Below are positions 1 to 9,006 of a stretch of 64,000 bases of DNA, piece by piece (positions within the stretch are counted from its first letter, which is position 1; each line of letters opens with the position of its first letter). The notes under the pieces are model-generated. The model was given only the letters and a program-made list of their open reading frames with translations. It had not been told where the DNA came from and searched no databases. The DNA comes from Neorhizobium sp. SOG26 (lineage in GTDB: Bacteria > Pseudomonadota > Alphaproteobacteria > Rhizobiales > Rhizobiaceae). The DNA lies in assembly GCF_003491345.1 (NCBI RefSeq), contig NZ_CP025512.1, positions 1,240,001-1,304,000 of the forward strand, in the 5' to 3' direction. Position numbers and translations under genes: made by a program.

Positions 1-485
1 ACTTCAAGGGCTTCCACGCCATTCAGACCCACCGGCTGGCGCACTGGCTCTTCAACCGTGGACGCCGCGACTTCGCGCTTTACCTGCAGAGCCGCTCATC
101 GAGCGTCTTCCAGACCGACATCAACCCGGCCGCACGTGTCGGCAAGGGCATTTTCCTTGATCACGCAACCGGGCTGGTGGTCGGTGAAACCGCCGTCATC
201 GGCGACAACGTCTCGATTCTCCATGGTGTGACATTGGGTGGAACCGGCAAGGAAGGCGCTGACCGCCATCCGAAGATCGGCAATGGTGTGTTGATTGGCG
301 CTGGCGCCAAGATTCTCGGCAATATCGAAGTTGGTTCATGCTCGCGCGTGGCCGCCGGGTCCGTCGTTCTGAAGCCGGTGCCGCCGAAGTCGACAGTCGC
401 TGGTGTGCCTGCCAAGGTCGTCGGTGAGGCAGGCTGCTCGGAACCATCTCGCCTGATGGACCAGATTCTCGGCGCCGAAATCTGA
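1..485 (+). CDS. cysE: Serine O-acetyltransferase, 3' part (5' end outside window)
   Basis: Open at the left edge; the first complete codon is at position 3 and about 160 C-terminal residues are present. CysE transfers acetyl from acetyl-CoA to L-serine, the first step of cysteine synthesis, in the cytoplasm. The fragment starts in the helix before the left-handed beta-helix (GFHAIQTHRLAHWLF, which holds the catalytic His region) and then shows hexapeptide repeats including GKGIFLDHATGLVVGE and the GGTGKEGADRHPKIG loop, both typical of CysE. The C-terminus ends in ILGAEI; an Ile end is what the family uses for docking to cysteine synthase. No cysK is visible nearby. Confidence 0.95.
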   Translation, partial: FKGFHAIQTHRLAHWLFNRGRRDFALYLQSRSSSVFQTDINPAARVGKGIFLDHATGLVVGETAVIGDNVSILHGVTLGGTGKEGADRHPKIGNGVLIGAGAKILGNIEVGSCSRVAAGSVVLKPVPPKSTVAGVPAKVVGEAGCSEPSRLMDQILGAEI

Positions 486-591
486 CGGCAGGGTGCGGCA
501 TAAAGGGCAGGAGGTTTAGCCTTTAGCGGCTTTACTTTCGCCTTTCTCCCATGCCACAAGCGCGCCACTTGAACCGCTGACGGAGAAAATC

Positions 592-795
592 GTGAAACCT
601 GACGAAATCAAGAAGCTGGACGCTTATTTCAAGCGCGTGCTGAACCCGCAGGTCGTTGTCAAGGCGCGTCCGCGCAAGGACGATTCGGCTGAAGTCTATC
701 TCGGCGAAGAATTCCTCGGCGTTGTTTATCTCGACGATGAAGACGGCGATCGCTCCTACAATTTCTCGATGGCGATCCTCGACGTCGACCTCTGA
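592..795 (+). CDS. DUF3126 family small protein
   Basis: A 67-residue acidic cytoplasmic protein starting at a GTG (592); the sequence MKPDEIKKLDAYFKRVLN and the GEEFLGVVYLDDEDGDRSY core match the DUF3126 family, which is conserved in alphaproteobacteria and usually sits just after cysE. Function is unknown. A GGAG-like stretch (582-585) precedes the GTG at workable spacing. A strong hairpin lies 25 nt after the stop, so cysE and this gene probably form one transcription unit. Confidence 0.85.
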   Translation: MKPDEIKKLDAYFKRVLNPQVVVKARPRKDDSAEVYLGEEFLGVVYLDDEDGDRSYNFSMAILDVDL

Positions 796-819
796 GACGA
801 CCGTATCGTGATCGATCTG

Positions 820-840
820 AACGGGCCTTCGGGCCCGTTT
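820..840 (+). terminator. Rho-independent terminator after DUF3126 gene
   Basis: Perfect 8-bp stem AACGGGCC / GGCCCGTT closed by a TTCG tetraloop and followed by a short T-containing tail. It ends the cysE-DUF3126 unit and lies before the phasin gene. Confidence 0.75.
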
Positions 841-951
841 CGCATTTTAGAAATGCGTCCACGCAAGCGCATCTTGCAGCGCACAAGTCGCCTTGACATT
901 CCGCCCGATGAGCCATTCTATGAGCAGGTGCGAATGAACAGGGGTCACGCT

Positions 952-1302
952 ATGTTCAATTTCGATGAAGCCAGCAGGCAGAGCAAGGTCGCGATGGACG
1001 GGATGCTGAAAAGCTATTCCGAAGTGGCGAGCGGCTTCCAGGCGATCGCCACGGAAGCAGGAGATTATTACAAGAAGGCTTTCCAGGACCTGTCCAGCTA
1101 CGTGGAAGCCTTGGCTGGCGTTCGAAGCGTCGAAGCAGCCTACGATCTGCAGACCAGCTTCGCGAAGTCTTCCTGTGATGATTACATTGCCCGGGCAACG
1201 AGGATCAGCGACATCTATGCCGATCTCGCCAAGGCAGCCTATCGACCTTTCGAAGCGCCGACGCCCAAGCCGCCGGCTGTCGTGGAGCCGCAGGCGGCTT
1301 GA
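952..1302 (+). CDS. Phasin family protein
   Basis: 116-residue helical protein without signal peptide: MFNFDEASRQSKVAMDGMLK, then SYSEVASGFQAIATEAGDYYK and a YDLQTSFAKSSCDDYIARAT stretch, which is the phasin_2 pattern. Phasins coat polyhydroxyalkanoate granules or act as small stress-linked helical proteins. The frame is open upstream to a GTG at 808, but the ATG at 952 is preceded by AGGGG (940-944) at 7-nt spacing and the upstream frame runs through the terminator, so 952 is chosen. The tail is Pro/Ala-rich. No PHA synthase is in the window, so the link to granules is by family only. Confidence 0.85.
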   Translation: MFNFDEASRQSKVAMDGMLKSYSEVASGFQAIATEAGDYYKKAFQDLSSYVEALAGVRSVEAAYDLQTSFAKSSCDDYIARATRISDIYADLAKAAYRPFEAPTPKPPAVVEPQAA

Positions 1303-1334
1303 GAGCTACCCCGAGGGAGGAGGCTCGCGACGCG

Positions 1335-1368
1335 AAGGTCGGCTGTGTTTGACGCTGCCGGCCTTTTT
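1335..1368 (+). terminator. Terminator after phasin gene
   Basis: Stem AAGGTCGGC / GCCGGCCTT (one G-T pair, 13-nt loop) running into TTTTT. It lies 32 nt after the phasin stop. Confidence 0.65.
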
Positions 1369-1542
1369 GATTCCGAGCGCTCGTTGCGCGGGAATTATGG
1401 GCGGCGGTGCGGCCCGAATAGTGATTGCGTAGCAGCGAGGGGGGCTTAAAATCCGTCTCGAATGAACTAAGTTAGGGTAACTGAAGTTCGTGCGACGGCA
1501 TCAGGCAATCTAGGCCTCTGCCGATCGGACGATGGGGAATGA

Positions 1543-1899
1543 ATGAACATGATCGCACGGCCGATCTTAATGCAGAATGAGAAGGGCGGTGACGGGAACG
1601 CTAATCGCGGGACCTCGGTCATCACCCGAACCAAACCTAAGACCAAGAAGCCAAATCTTTATCGCGTACTTCTGCTGAATGACGATTACACGCCGATGGA
1701 GTTCGTCATCCACATTCTGGAGCGTTTTTTCCAGAAAGACCGCGAGGCTGCCACGCGTATCATGCTCCACGTTCACAATCACGGCGTGGGGGAATGCGGA
1801 ATATACACATATGAAGTAGCGGAAACCAAGGTTTCCCAAGTCATGGACTTTGCTCGGCAACACCAGCATCCGCTGCAATGTGTTATGGAAAAGAAGTGA
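1543..1899 (+). CDS. clpS: ATP-dependent Clp protease adaptor ClpS
   Basis: 118 residues. ClpS delivers N-degron substrates to ClpAP. The core [19 protein letters not shown] holds the NDD(Y/F)TPM N-end-residue pocket, and [20 protein letters not shown] and the terminal [10 protein letters not shown] are also typical. The first ATG (1543) and a second in-frame ATG (1549) both follow GGGGAA (1534-1539); homologs in rhizobia often begin at [12 protein letters not shown], i.e. 1549. The N-terminal about 35 residues are basic and flexible. clpA follows after 9 nt, so the adaptor and its unfoldase are co-transcribed. Confidence 0.97.
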   Translation: MNMIARPILMQNEKGGDGNANRGTSVITRTKPKTKKPNLYRVLLLNDDYTPMEFVIHILERFFQKDREAATRIMLHVHNHGVGECGIYTYEVAETKVSQVMDFARQHQHPLQCVMEKK

Positions 1900-1908
1900 G
1901 GACCCGAC

Positions 1909-4434
1909 GTGCCAACATTTTCGCCTAGCTTAGAAAAGGCGCTGCATCAGGCACTGACCTTTGCCAACGAGCGGCATCACGAATATGCCACGCTCGAGCA
2001 CCTGCTGTTGGCGTTGATCGACGACGCAGATGCAGCGGCGGTCATGGGCGCTTGTAACGTCAATTTGGAAACACTGCGCAAGACGGTTGCTGACTATGTC
2101 GACAATGAACTTGCCAACCTCGTCACCGGCTACGACGAAGATTCGAAGCCGACCTCTGGCTTCCAGCGCGTCATCCAGCGCGCGGTGATCCACGTCCAGT
2201 CTTCGGGTCGCGAGGAAGTGACCGGTGCGAACGTCCTCGTGGCGATCTTTGCCGAACGGGAAAGCCATGCTGCGTTCTTCCTGCAGGAGCAGGAAATGAC
2301 GCGCTACGATGCTGTCAACTACATCTCGCACGGTATCGGCAAGCGCCCAGGCGCCTCCCAGCCCCGCACACCGCGCGGTGTCGATGAAGCAGATGCGGAT
2401 GCAAAGCCGTCCGCCCGCGACCAGGACGAGTCGTCTGCCAAGAAGCCGCAGGACGCCCTGAAGGCCTACTGCGTAAACCTGAACGAAAAGGCGAGGGAAG
2501 GCCGTATCGATCCGCTGATCGGTCGCCATTCCGAAGTCAATCGCACGATCCAGGTGCTGTGCCGCCGTTCCAAGAACAACCCGCTTTACGTGGGTGACCC
2601 AGGCGTCGGCAAGACAGCGATCGCTGAAGGTCTCGCCAAGCGGATCATCGAAGGCAAGGTTCCGGAAGCACTCGCCGACGCGACCATCTTCTCGCTCGAC
2701 ATGGGCACGCTGCTTGCGGGCACCCGCTACCGCGGTGACTTCGAGGAGCGCTTGAAGCAGGTCGTCAAGGAACTCGAGGAATATCCGGGTGCCGTCCTTT
2801 TCATCGACGAGATCCACACCGTAATCGGTGCGGGTGCGACGTCGGGTGGCGCGATGGATGCCTCGAACCTCCTGAAGCCGGCGCTGTCTTCCGGCGCAAT
2901 CCGTTGCATCGGTTCGACCACCTATAAGGAGTATCGCCAGTTCTTCGAAAAGGATCGGGCCCTGGTTCGCCGCTTCCAGAAGATCGACGTCAATGAACCG
3001 TCGATCGACGACGCTGTCGAGATCATGAAGGGCCTGAAGCCCTATTTCGAGGACTACCACAAGCTCCGTTACACCAACGACGCGATCAAGGCAGCCGTTG
3101 AACTCTCGGCCCGCTACATCTCCGACCGCAAGCTACCGGACAAGGCGATCGACGTGATCGACGAGACCGGCGCGGCGCAGATGCTGTTGCCCGCTTCCAA
3201 GCGGCGCAAGCTGATCACCGAGAAGGAGATCGAAGCGACGATCGCAACGATGGCACGAATCCCCGCGAAGACGGTGTCCAAGGATGACGAGATGGTTCTC
3301 GCCAACCTGGACAAGGAACTTCGTTCGGTCGTCTACGGCCAGGATGCCGCGATCGAGGCTCTGTCGACTGCGATCAAGCTGGCACGTGCCGGCCTTCGCG
3401 AGCCGAACAAGCCGATCGGTTCCTATGTCTTCTCCGGCCCGACCGGCGTCGGCAAGACCGAGGTGGCAAAGCAGCTTGCGGCCTCGCTCGGCGTTGAACT
3501 GTTGCGGTTCGACATGTCGGAATACATGGAGCGCCACACGGTTTCGCGACTGCTCGGGGCACCTCCCGGCTATGTCGGGTTTGACCAGGGCGGTCTCCTG
3601 ACTGACCAGGTGGACCAGCATCCGCACAGCGTCGTCCTGCTCGATGAAATCGAGAAGGCGCATCCGGATATCTACAATATCCTGTTGCAGGTCATGGACC
3701 ACGGCTCGCTGACGGATCACAACGGCAAGAAGATCGACTTCCGCAACGTCATCCTGATCATGACGACCAATGCGGGTGCGTCTGAAATGGCCAAGGCCGC
3801 CATCGGTTTCGGTTCGTCCAAGCGCACCGGTGAGGACGAAGAGGCGCTCAACCGCCTGTTCACGCCGGAGTTCCGCAACCGCCTGGATGCAACGATCCCG
3901 TTTGCGCCGCTGCCGACGGAAGTCATCCATCAGGTGGTCCAGAAATTCGTCATGCAGCTTGAGACGCAGCTCTCGGAACGCAACGTCACCTTCGACCTGC
4001 ACCAGGATGCAATCGCCTGGCTCGCGGAACGCGGTTACGACGAGAAGATGGGTGCACGCCCGCTCTCGCGCGTCATCCAGGAGCACATCAAGAAGCCGCT
4101 CGCCAACGAGATCCTGTTCGGTGCGCTCCGCAAGGGCGGCGTCGTTCGGGTGACGGTCGGCAAGGACGAAAACGGCAAGGACAAGCTGCTGCTGGATTCG
4201 ATTCCCGAAGCCGTGCCTGTGAAGCCGAAGCCGGAAGTCGAGGTGGAAGAGGCGGCTGAGGAAGCCGGCACCAAGACCACCAAGGCCAAGGCGAAGAAGT
4301 CTGGCTCGAAAGGCAAGGACGGAGGCAACAAGGCGCAAGCCGCCGCGGACTCCGACGTCCTGACTGACGAAGCGCCTGCAAAGCCTTCGTCGCGGAAGGG
4401 CGGCACTGTGCCGCGTGTGCCGAAGAGCCGATAG
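1909..4434 (+). CDS. clpA: ATP-dependent Clp protease ATP-binding subunit ClpA
   Basis: 841 residues. Hexameric AAA+ unfoldase that feeds ClpP. Order: N-domain (about 1-145) that binds ClpS; D1 AAA module with Walker A GDPGVGKT (229-236) and Walker B VLFIDEIH (about 296-303); D2 AAA module with Walker A GPTGVGKT (510-517) and Walker B VVLLDEIEKAHPD. An IGFG loop, the ClpP-docking tripeptide, lies in AAIGFGSSKRTGEDEE. The last about 70 residues are a Lys/Ala/Glu-rich disordered tail (KTTKAKAKKSGSKGKDGG) that E. coli ClpA lacks. Directly downstream of clpS. Confidence 0.98.
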   Translation: MPTFSPSLEKALHQALTFANERHHEYATLEHLLLALIDDADAAAVMGACNVNLETLRKTVADYVDNELANLVTGYDEDSKPTSGFQRVIQRAVIHVQSSGREEVTGANVLVAIFAERESHAAFFLQEQEMTRYDAVNYISHGIGKRPGASQPRTPRGVDEADADAKPSARDQDESSAKKPQDALKAYCVNLNEKAREGRIDPLIGRHSEVNRTIQVLCRRSKNNPLYVGDPGVGKTAIAEGLAKRIIEGKVPEALADATIFSLDMGTLLAGTRYRGDFEERLKQVVKELEEYPGAVLFIDEIHTVIGAGATSGGAMDASNLLKPALSSGAIRCIGSTTYKEYRQFFEKDRALVRRFQKIDVNEPSIDDAVEIMKGLKPYFEDYHKLRYTNDAIKAAVELSARYISDRKLPDKAIDVIDETGAAQMLLPASKRRKLITEKEIEATIATMARIPAKTVSKDDEMVLANLDKELRSVVYGQDAAIEALSTAIKLARAGLREPNKPIGSYVFSGPTGVGKTEVAKQLAASLGVELLRFDMSEYMERHTVSRLLGAPPGYVGFDQGGLLTDQVDQHPHSVVLLDEIEKAHPDIYNILLQVMDHGSLTDHNGKKIDFRNVILIMTTNAGASEMAKAAIGFGSSKRTGEDEEALNRLFTPEFRNRLDATIPFAPLPTEVIHQVVQKFVMQLETQLSERNVTFDLHQDAIAWLAERGYDEKMGARPLSRVIQEHIKKPLANEILFGALRKGGVVRVTVGKDENGKDKLLLDSIPEAVPVKPKPEVEVEEAAEEAGTKTTKAKAKKSGSKGKDGGNKAQAAADSDVLTDEAPAKPSSRKGGTVPRVPKSR

Positions 4435-4455
4435 GTTTTCATCATCAGAGACTTG

Positions 4456-4480
4456 CGATGCCGGGCCTGTCCCGGCATCG
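4456..4480 (+). terminator. Inverted repeat downstream of clpA
   Basis: Perfect 10-bp stem CGATGCCGGG / CCCGGCATCG with a CCTGT loop, 21 nt after the clpA stop. No T run follows, so it may be a terminator of weak type or a 3'-end stabiliser. Confidence 0.5.
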
Positions 4481-4519
4481 TCGTATCAAGACGAGGCTGA
4501 TTCCGAACACGCGTGGCCG

Positions 4520-5272
4520 ATGCAAGAGATTGACGACAATAGCGGCCGCGCGTCTTCGTGGTTCTTTGCCGGGATGCGGGGTATCCTGTCTCTGCCCGCC
4601 TTGATCCTCATGACATCCTATATCGGCTTCAGCGCCTTTGCGCTGGAAGCCGGCTTAACCCGTTGGCAGGCGGTTTTCATGACCCTGTCGATATGGGCGC
4701 TGCCGGCGCAGATGATCCTGGTCGGCTCGATGCTGAGCGGCGCACATATCGCGGCGTCCTTCCTCGCCGTCACACTCTCATCGATCCGGATGATGCCGAT
4801 GGTGGCGTCCATCATGCCGGAGATGCGCACCAGCCGCACACCCGTCTGGCTTCTACTGTTCGTGTCGCATTTCATCGCCATCACCTCATGGGTCTTCGCG
4901 CTGCAGAACTTGAGGAAGGTGCCGAAAGAGCATCGGCTGGCGTATTTCTCCGGATTCTGCGTGACGCTGACCCTGACGAACTCCGTTCTGGTTGGCATCG
5001 GCTACGGGCTCGTATCGAGCTTCCCGCCCATCATCGCCGGCGCCCTGTTCATGCTGACACCCGTCTACTTCCTGTCTTCGATATGGCGAAGCGCCCAGCA
5101 GACCGTCGTACGGATTGCCTTCATCATCGGCGTCGTGATGGGACCGGTCATGGCCTATCTCGCTCCGGGCTTCGACCTTCTGTACGCCGGCATCGGGGGC
5201 GGTACGGTCGCCTATCTCATTGACCGCAGACGCCGCAGGAGCTTGGCACATCCCGCGGGAGGCGCGGCGTGA
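4520..5272 (+). CDS. AzlC family ABC-independent amino-acid exporter, large subunit
   Basis: 250-residue integral inner-membrane protein with about 7 hydrophobic segments, starting at ATG 4520 (MQEIDDNSGRASSWFFAGMRG); the frame is open further upstream but that part overlaps the clpA tail and hairpin. The ALILMTSYIGFSAFALEAGL and TLSIWALPAQMILVGSML segments match AzlC, the large subunit of branched-chain amino acid exporters such as AzlCD and YgaZH. It overlaps the next gene, its small partner, by 4 nt (GTGA). Substrate is inferred from the family only. Confidence 0.88.
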   Translation: MQEIDDNSGRASSWFFAGMRGILSLPALILMTSYIGFSAFALEAGLTRWQAVFMTLSIWALPAQMILVGSMLSGAHIAASFLAVTLSSIRMMPMVASIMPEMRTSRTPVWLLLFVSHFIAITSWVFALQNLRKVPKEHRLAYFSGFCVTLTLTNSVLVGIGYGLVSSFPPIIAGALFMLTPVYFLSSIWRSAQQTVVRIAFIIGVVMGPVMAYLAPGFDLLYAGIGGGTVAYLIDRRRRRSLAHPAGGAA

Positions 5273-5607
5273 TCGACGGTTGGTGGACCTATGTGGTGAT
5301 CATCGTCGCCGGGTTTGTCGCGACAGATTTTTGGCGGTGGCTCGGCGTGCTGTTCGGCAATCGCCTGCGCGAGGATTCCGAAGCGCTCTATTGGGTAAAG
5401 GCGGTTGCGACGGCGCTCGTCATGGCGGTAACCGCCAAGCTCATCGTCTTTCCCACTGGGACACTTGCAGCCTCGCCACTCTGGCTGCGGCTCGCCGCCG
5501 CTGGCATCGGCTTTGCCGTGTTTCTCGCTACGGGCCGCAGGATCGCGGTTGGCGTGCTTGTGCCGATCGCGATCCTCGTGGTCGGCCTGTGGTGGATCGG
5601 CTTCTAA
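5269..5607 (+). CDS. AzlD family small exporter subunit
   Basis: 112-residue membrane protein with about 4 segments; starts at GTG 5269 inside the stop of the AzlC gene, so the two are translationally coupled. AzlD/YgaH proteins pair with AzlC to export branched-chain amino acids. The WWTYVVIIVAGFVATDFWRW start and a hydrophobic WWIGF end are seen. Assignment rests on size, topology and gene pairing. Confidence 0.85.
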   Translation: MIDGWWTYVVIIVAGFVATDFWRWLGVLFGNRLREDSEALYWVKAVATALVMAVTAKLIVFPTGTLAASPLWLRLAAAGIGFAVFLATGRRIAVGVLVPIAILVVGLWWIGF

Positions 5608-5674
5608 CGTGTTCATCACATCCTAAGCTTTCGCCTGTAGCGATCGTTTACAGGTATTGGATGTGGGGCGGGGG

Positions 5675-6601
5675 ATGCTTAATCCAGTAGAGCGGCTGAT
5701 CGCCTGCACGATCCTGCTGGTCGCCGTTGTTGATATCGCTTTCGTGGTCATAAAAGACGTTGCCGTCGATATCGAAGGCTACGCGGCAGCAACGCTGATC
5801 GGGCTTTTTCTGCTGCTTTCGGGCCAGCTCTATCGCCGGTTCCGTCCAGCATTACGCGTCTCGACCGCCTTGTGCGGATCCGGCCTGTTCATTCTGTTTT
5901 CCCTGGTCTGCTCAACGCTGAACTACACGTTCTTGCCCACCGTCAACCAGTCGATCGACCCATTCCTCATGCGCTTCGACGCCATGCTCGGCTACGACTG
6001 GCCTTCGGTTGTCACCTTCGCCGCGCAGCATTCATGGATCGGCTACACGCTGTTTCTCGTCTATGCGACGTCGCTGCCGCAGCTCCTGCTGCTGGTGTGC
6101 TGGTACGGCTTCAGCGGTGATGACCGAAGGCTGCACCATTTCCTGCTGACTGGCATAATCGGAGCGCTTGCTTCCGTCATCTTCTGGTTCTTTTTCCCGA
6201 CATTCGGCGCAACGTCCTACTATTCGCTTCCGCAATGGGTGATGGAGACGATCCCCCTTGCCGTTGATCCGGCCTATGGGCGGGAACTGCTGCGGCTGGC
6301 GGCGGAAGGGGTGAGCTACCTTTCACCCAACAACGTCCTGGGCCTGATTGCCTTTCCATCCTTCCACATCGTGATGGCGTGCATGTCACTGGCCTTCGCA
6401 CCACGGCTGATGCCGGTCCGGATCCTGTTCTACGTTATGAACGCCCTGATGTTTCCGGCTGTCCTGGTCCAGGGCGGGCACTTCCTCGTCGACATCGCAG
6501 GTGGTGTGATCATGTTTCTGCTGGCCTGGCTGTTTGCGCGCGCGCTCCTGTCGAGGCTGAGCCCAGAGCGCGCACCGTCAACGACGCTTCAGGTCGCCTG
6601 A
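5675..6601 (+). CDS. PAP2 superfamily membrane phosphatase
   Basis: 308 residues if started at ATG 5675; TTG 5657 and GTG 5663 are in-frame alternatives because the GGGG run abuts the ATG too closely. About 8 membrane segments. Near the C-terminus are the two conserved PAP2 blocks: FPSFHIVMACMSLAFAP (PSxH) and GGHFLVDIAGGVIMF (the SRxxxxxHxxxD block in reduced form). The long N-terminal membrane part and the PSFH sequence resemble the inositolphosphotransferase/Aur1-like PAP2 subgroup, which acts on lipid substrates at the periplasmic face. Substrate is unknown. It follows AzlD by about 65 nt. Confidence 0.8.
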   Translation: MLNPVERLIACTILLVAVVDIAFVVIKDVAVDIEGYAAATLIGLFLLLSGQLYRRFRPALRVSTALCGSGLFILFSLVCSTLNYTFLPTVNQSIDPFLMRFDAMLGYDWPSVVTFAAQHSWIGYTLFLVYATSLPQLLLLVCWYGFSGDDRRLHHFLLTGIIGALASVIFWFFFPTFGATSYYSLPQWVMETIPLAVDPAYGRELLRLAAEGVSYLSPNNVLGLIAFPSFHIVMACMSLAFAPRLMPVRILFYVMNALMFPAVLVQGGHFLVDIAGGVIMFLLAWLFARALLSRLSPERAPSTTLQVA

Positions 6602-6603
6602 AC

Positions 6604-7035
6604 TTACTCAGCCAATGCCTCGATCAGCTTCCGTGCGTGGGCAGCCAGCACTTCATTGTCTTCCATTTGACCCGAATGCGGGCGAAGGGCGACGCCTTCG
6701 TAACGCGGAACGATGTGGAAATGCAGGTGGAACACGGTCTGCCCGGCAGGCGCCTCGTTGAACTGCATGATGGTAATGCCGTCAGCCTCGAAGGCTTCCT
6801 TGGCGACCTTGGCAAGCCGCTGCACCACCGGCATCAGCTTCGACAGAACGGCCGGATCCGCATCGAGCACATTGCGCGACGGCGCCTTCGGTATCACCAG
6901 GAGGTGACCTGGCGACTGCGGCATGACATCCATGAAGGCGAGCGTGTCATCATCTTCATAGACGCGGTGGGAGGGAATTTCGCCGCGCAGGATTTTGCCG
7001 AAGATGTTGTTGGCGTCGTAGGTCTGGTTGCTCAT
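6604..7035 (-). CDS. HIT family nucleotide-binding hydrolase
   Basis: 143 residues from the ATG at 7035 (MSNQTYDANNIFGKILRGEI); a 14-codon upstream extension exists but is not family-like. The signature HLHFHIVPR (HxHxHxx) places it in the histidine triad HINT group, which hydrolyses nucleoside phosphoramidates and similar compounds in the cytosol. IPSHRVYEDDDTLAFMDVMP is the typical N-terminal block. It is the last gene of the minus-strand run ridA-GDPD-COG3146-HIT, 38 nt after the preceding gene. It converges on the PAP2 gene with a 2-nt gap. Confidence 0.93.
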   Translation of the reverse strand: MSNQTYDANNIFGKILRGEIPSHRVYEDDDTLAFMDVMPQSPGHLLVIPKAPSRNVLDADPAVLSKLMPVVQRLAKVAKEAFEADGITIMQFNEAPAGQTVFHLHFHIVPRYEGVALRPHSGQMEDNEVLAAHARKLIEALAE

Positions 7036-7073
7036 GATCTTGTCTCTCTCATGCGGTGTCGCGGCGTTGGTTC

Positions 7074-8270
7074 TCAATCCTGTTCCTGCTGACGCTCCCC
7101 CTTGCGAAAGGGGCTGTGCTCCTGCAGGTACTCGTTCATGTATTCCACTTCCTGGCGTTCGCGCTCAAGATAGTCGGCAACGGCGCGGCGCAAGCCAGGA
7201 TGGGCGATGTAATGCATCGAATGCGTTGTCACCGGCAGGTAACCGCGCGCCAGCTTGTGTTCGCCCTGCGCACCGGCTTCGACACGCTGCAGGCCCTTGG
7301 CAAGCGCAAAATCGATCGCCTGGTGGTAACACACCTCAAAATGCAGGAAGGGGTGGTCTTCGATACAGCCCCAATGGCGACCGTATAGCGCATCGCCACC
7401 GATGAAATTGATGGCTCCAGCGATGTAACGGCCGTCGCGCCTGGCCATGACGAGCAGGATGTCGTCGGCCATGCGCTCGCCGATGAGCGAGTAGAATTGC
7501 CGGGTCAGGTAGGGCCGGCCCCACTTGCGCCCGCCGGTGTCCATGTAGAATTCGTAGAACTGGTCCCAGATGGCTTCCGTCAGGTCTTTGCCGGTGAGCC
7601 AGTCGATCGTGATGCCGTTCTCAAGCGCGGCACGGCGTTCCTTCTTCAGCGCCTTGCGCTTTCGTGATGCCAGCGTCTCCAGAAAGGCCTCATGATCGGC
7701 ATACCCTTGGTTCAGGAAGTGAAACTGCTTGTCCGTGCGGTGCAGGTATTCCGCTTCCTCGAAGGCTGCCAGTTGGGATTCCGCCACGAAGGTGACGTGG
7801 GCTGAGGACACGCCGAGTTGTCGTGTCACTTCCTGGAGACCTGCTGCGAGCGTCAGTTCCGTTGACGGCTTGTCGTAGCCTGCGGAGACAAGGAGGCGAG
7901 GGCCGGTTGCCGGCGTGAAAGGCACCGAGCATTGAAGCTTTGGATAATAGCGACCACCGGCGCGCTCGAAGGCGTCCGCCCAGCCATGGTCGAAAACATA
8001 TTCACCCTGGCTGTGGTTCTTGAGATAACCCGGCACTGCACCGATCAAGTCGCCTTTGTCATCCTCTAGCAGGAGGTGATGCCCCAGCCATCCGGTCTTT
8101 GCTGTTGCAGACCCGGATTCTTCCAGCGCTGACAAAAAAGCGTGAGATATGAAGGGGTTATAGGGTGTCCCGTCCGTTGCATCCCTGGATGCGCCGGAAA
8201 GGCGCGACCAGCTCTGGGAACTGATCGCGCTCAGCGACTGCTCGACACGGATTGTCAGTTTACCGGTCAT
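7074..8270 (-). CDS. COG3146 (DUF482) GNAT-fold protein, peptidogalycan-biosynthesis-like
   Basis: 398 residues from the ATG at 8270, which has AAGGG just upstream (8271-8278 on the opposite strand) and lies 7 nt after the stop of the GDPD gene. The sequence has the paired GNAT-like folds of the COG3146 family: YLKNHSQGEYVFDHGWADAF, ERRAALENGITIDWLTG and the C-terminal GAQGEHKLARGYLPVTTHS block. FemAB-like proteins of this group transfer acyl or aminoacyl groups; the actual substrate is unknown. Located in the operon with RidA, GDPD and HIT. Confidence 0.85.
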   Translation of the reverse strand: MTGKLTIRVEQSLSAISSQSWSRLSGASRDATDGTPYNPFISHAFLSALEESGSATAKTGWLGHHLLLEDDKGDLIGAVPGYLKNHSQGEYVFDHGWADAFERAGGRYYPKLQCSVPFTPATGPRLLVSAGYDKPSTELTLAAGLQEVTRQLGVSSAHVTFVAESQLAAFEEAEYLHRTDKQFHFLNQGYADHEAFLETLASRKRKALKKERRAALENGITIDWLTGKDLTEAIWDQFYEFYMDTGGRKWGRPYLTRQFYSLIGERMADDILLVMARRDGRYIAGAINFIGGDALYGRHWGCIEDHPFLHFEVCYHQAIDFALAKGLQRVEAGAQGEHKLARGYLPVTTHSMHYIAHPGLRRAVADYLERERQEVEYMNEYLQEHSPFRKGERQQEQD

Positions 8271-8277
8271 TCGTCCC

Positions 8278-9006
8278 TTATTGGGCATCCATTTCACGCG
8301 GGTCGAAACCCTCGAAGGTCATTTGGTCCGCATGAAGATAGCTTTGAGCCCGTCCGTTTCCATCCCTCACGGTCCAGGTAATCACCGGGACACCTGATCC
8401 CCGCTGCGCGGTGATGAAGCTGTTTGGCAAATGCGGCCAATGGTAGGAGATGAAATCGAGCCCGAGTTGCATTGCCTCGTCGTGCTTGAAGAAGTCTTCC
8501 GGCTTGTCTCCTTCCGCGGTGAGCCCGACCGGCCAGGGGGAACCGGCCATTTTCAGGTCCCTCAGGATATGGTGGTCGAAGCTCATCAGGGCGACCTTGC
8601 CCTTGTATCCTTCCAGCGCTTCGAGCACGGCTTCGGCAAAACCGTCATCGTCGCCTGCGGTGCGGCCCTTGACCTCGATGACCAGCGGAACGCGACCGTC
8701 CACGAGCTGGAGCATCTGCTTCAGCGTCGGGACCTTGTCCTTCGTGCCGCCAACGGCGAGCATGCCAAGCTCGGCAGAAGTCTTCTCACGCAGATCACCC
8801 TTGATGCCGCACAGACGCTGGAGGTCGTCATCGTGGAAGACCACCGGCACGCTGTCGGCCGCAAGCTGCACGTCACATTCGATCGCAAAGCCCGCTTCCG
8901 CGGCACGCGCAAAGGCGGACAGGGTGTTTTCCCAAACCAGCTTGTTCGTGTCGTGGTAGCCGCGGTGGGCGATCGGCGTTTCCTTGATCCAGCTTGTATC
9001 GGTCAT
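8278..9006 (-). CDS. Glycerophosphodiester phosphodiesterase family protein
   Basis: 242 residues, cytoplasmic (no signal peptide). TIM-barrel GDPD with the metal-site motifs IAHRGYHD (HRG), ENTLSAFARAAEAGFAIECD (E..E.D) and VVFHDDDLQRLCG (HD), and a final TWTVRDG strand. It hydrolyses glycerophosphodiesters to glycerol-3-phosphate and the alcohol. Its ATG overlaps the stop of the upstream RidA gene by 4 nt. Confidence 0.92.
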   Translation of the reverse strand: MTDTSWIKETPIAHRGYHDTNKLVWENTLSAFARAAEAGFAIECDVQLAADSVPVVFHDDDLQRLCGIKGDLREKTSAELGMLAVGGTKDKVPTLKQMLQLVDGRVPLVIEVKGRTAGDDDGFAEAVLEALEGYKGKVALMSFDHHILRDLKMAGSPWPVGLTAEGDKPEDFFKHDEAMQLGLDFISYHWPHLPNSFITAQRGSGVPVITWTVRDGNGRAQSYLHADQMTFEGFDPREMDAQ

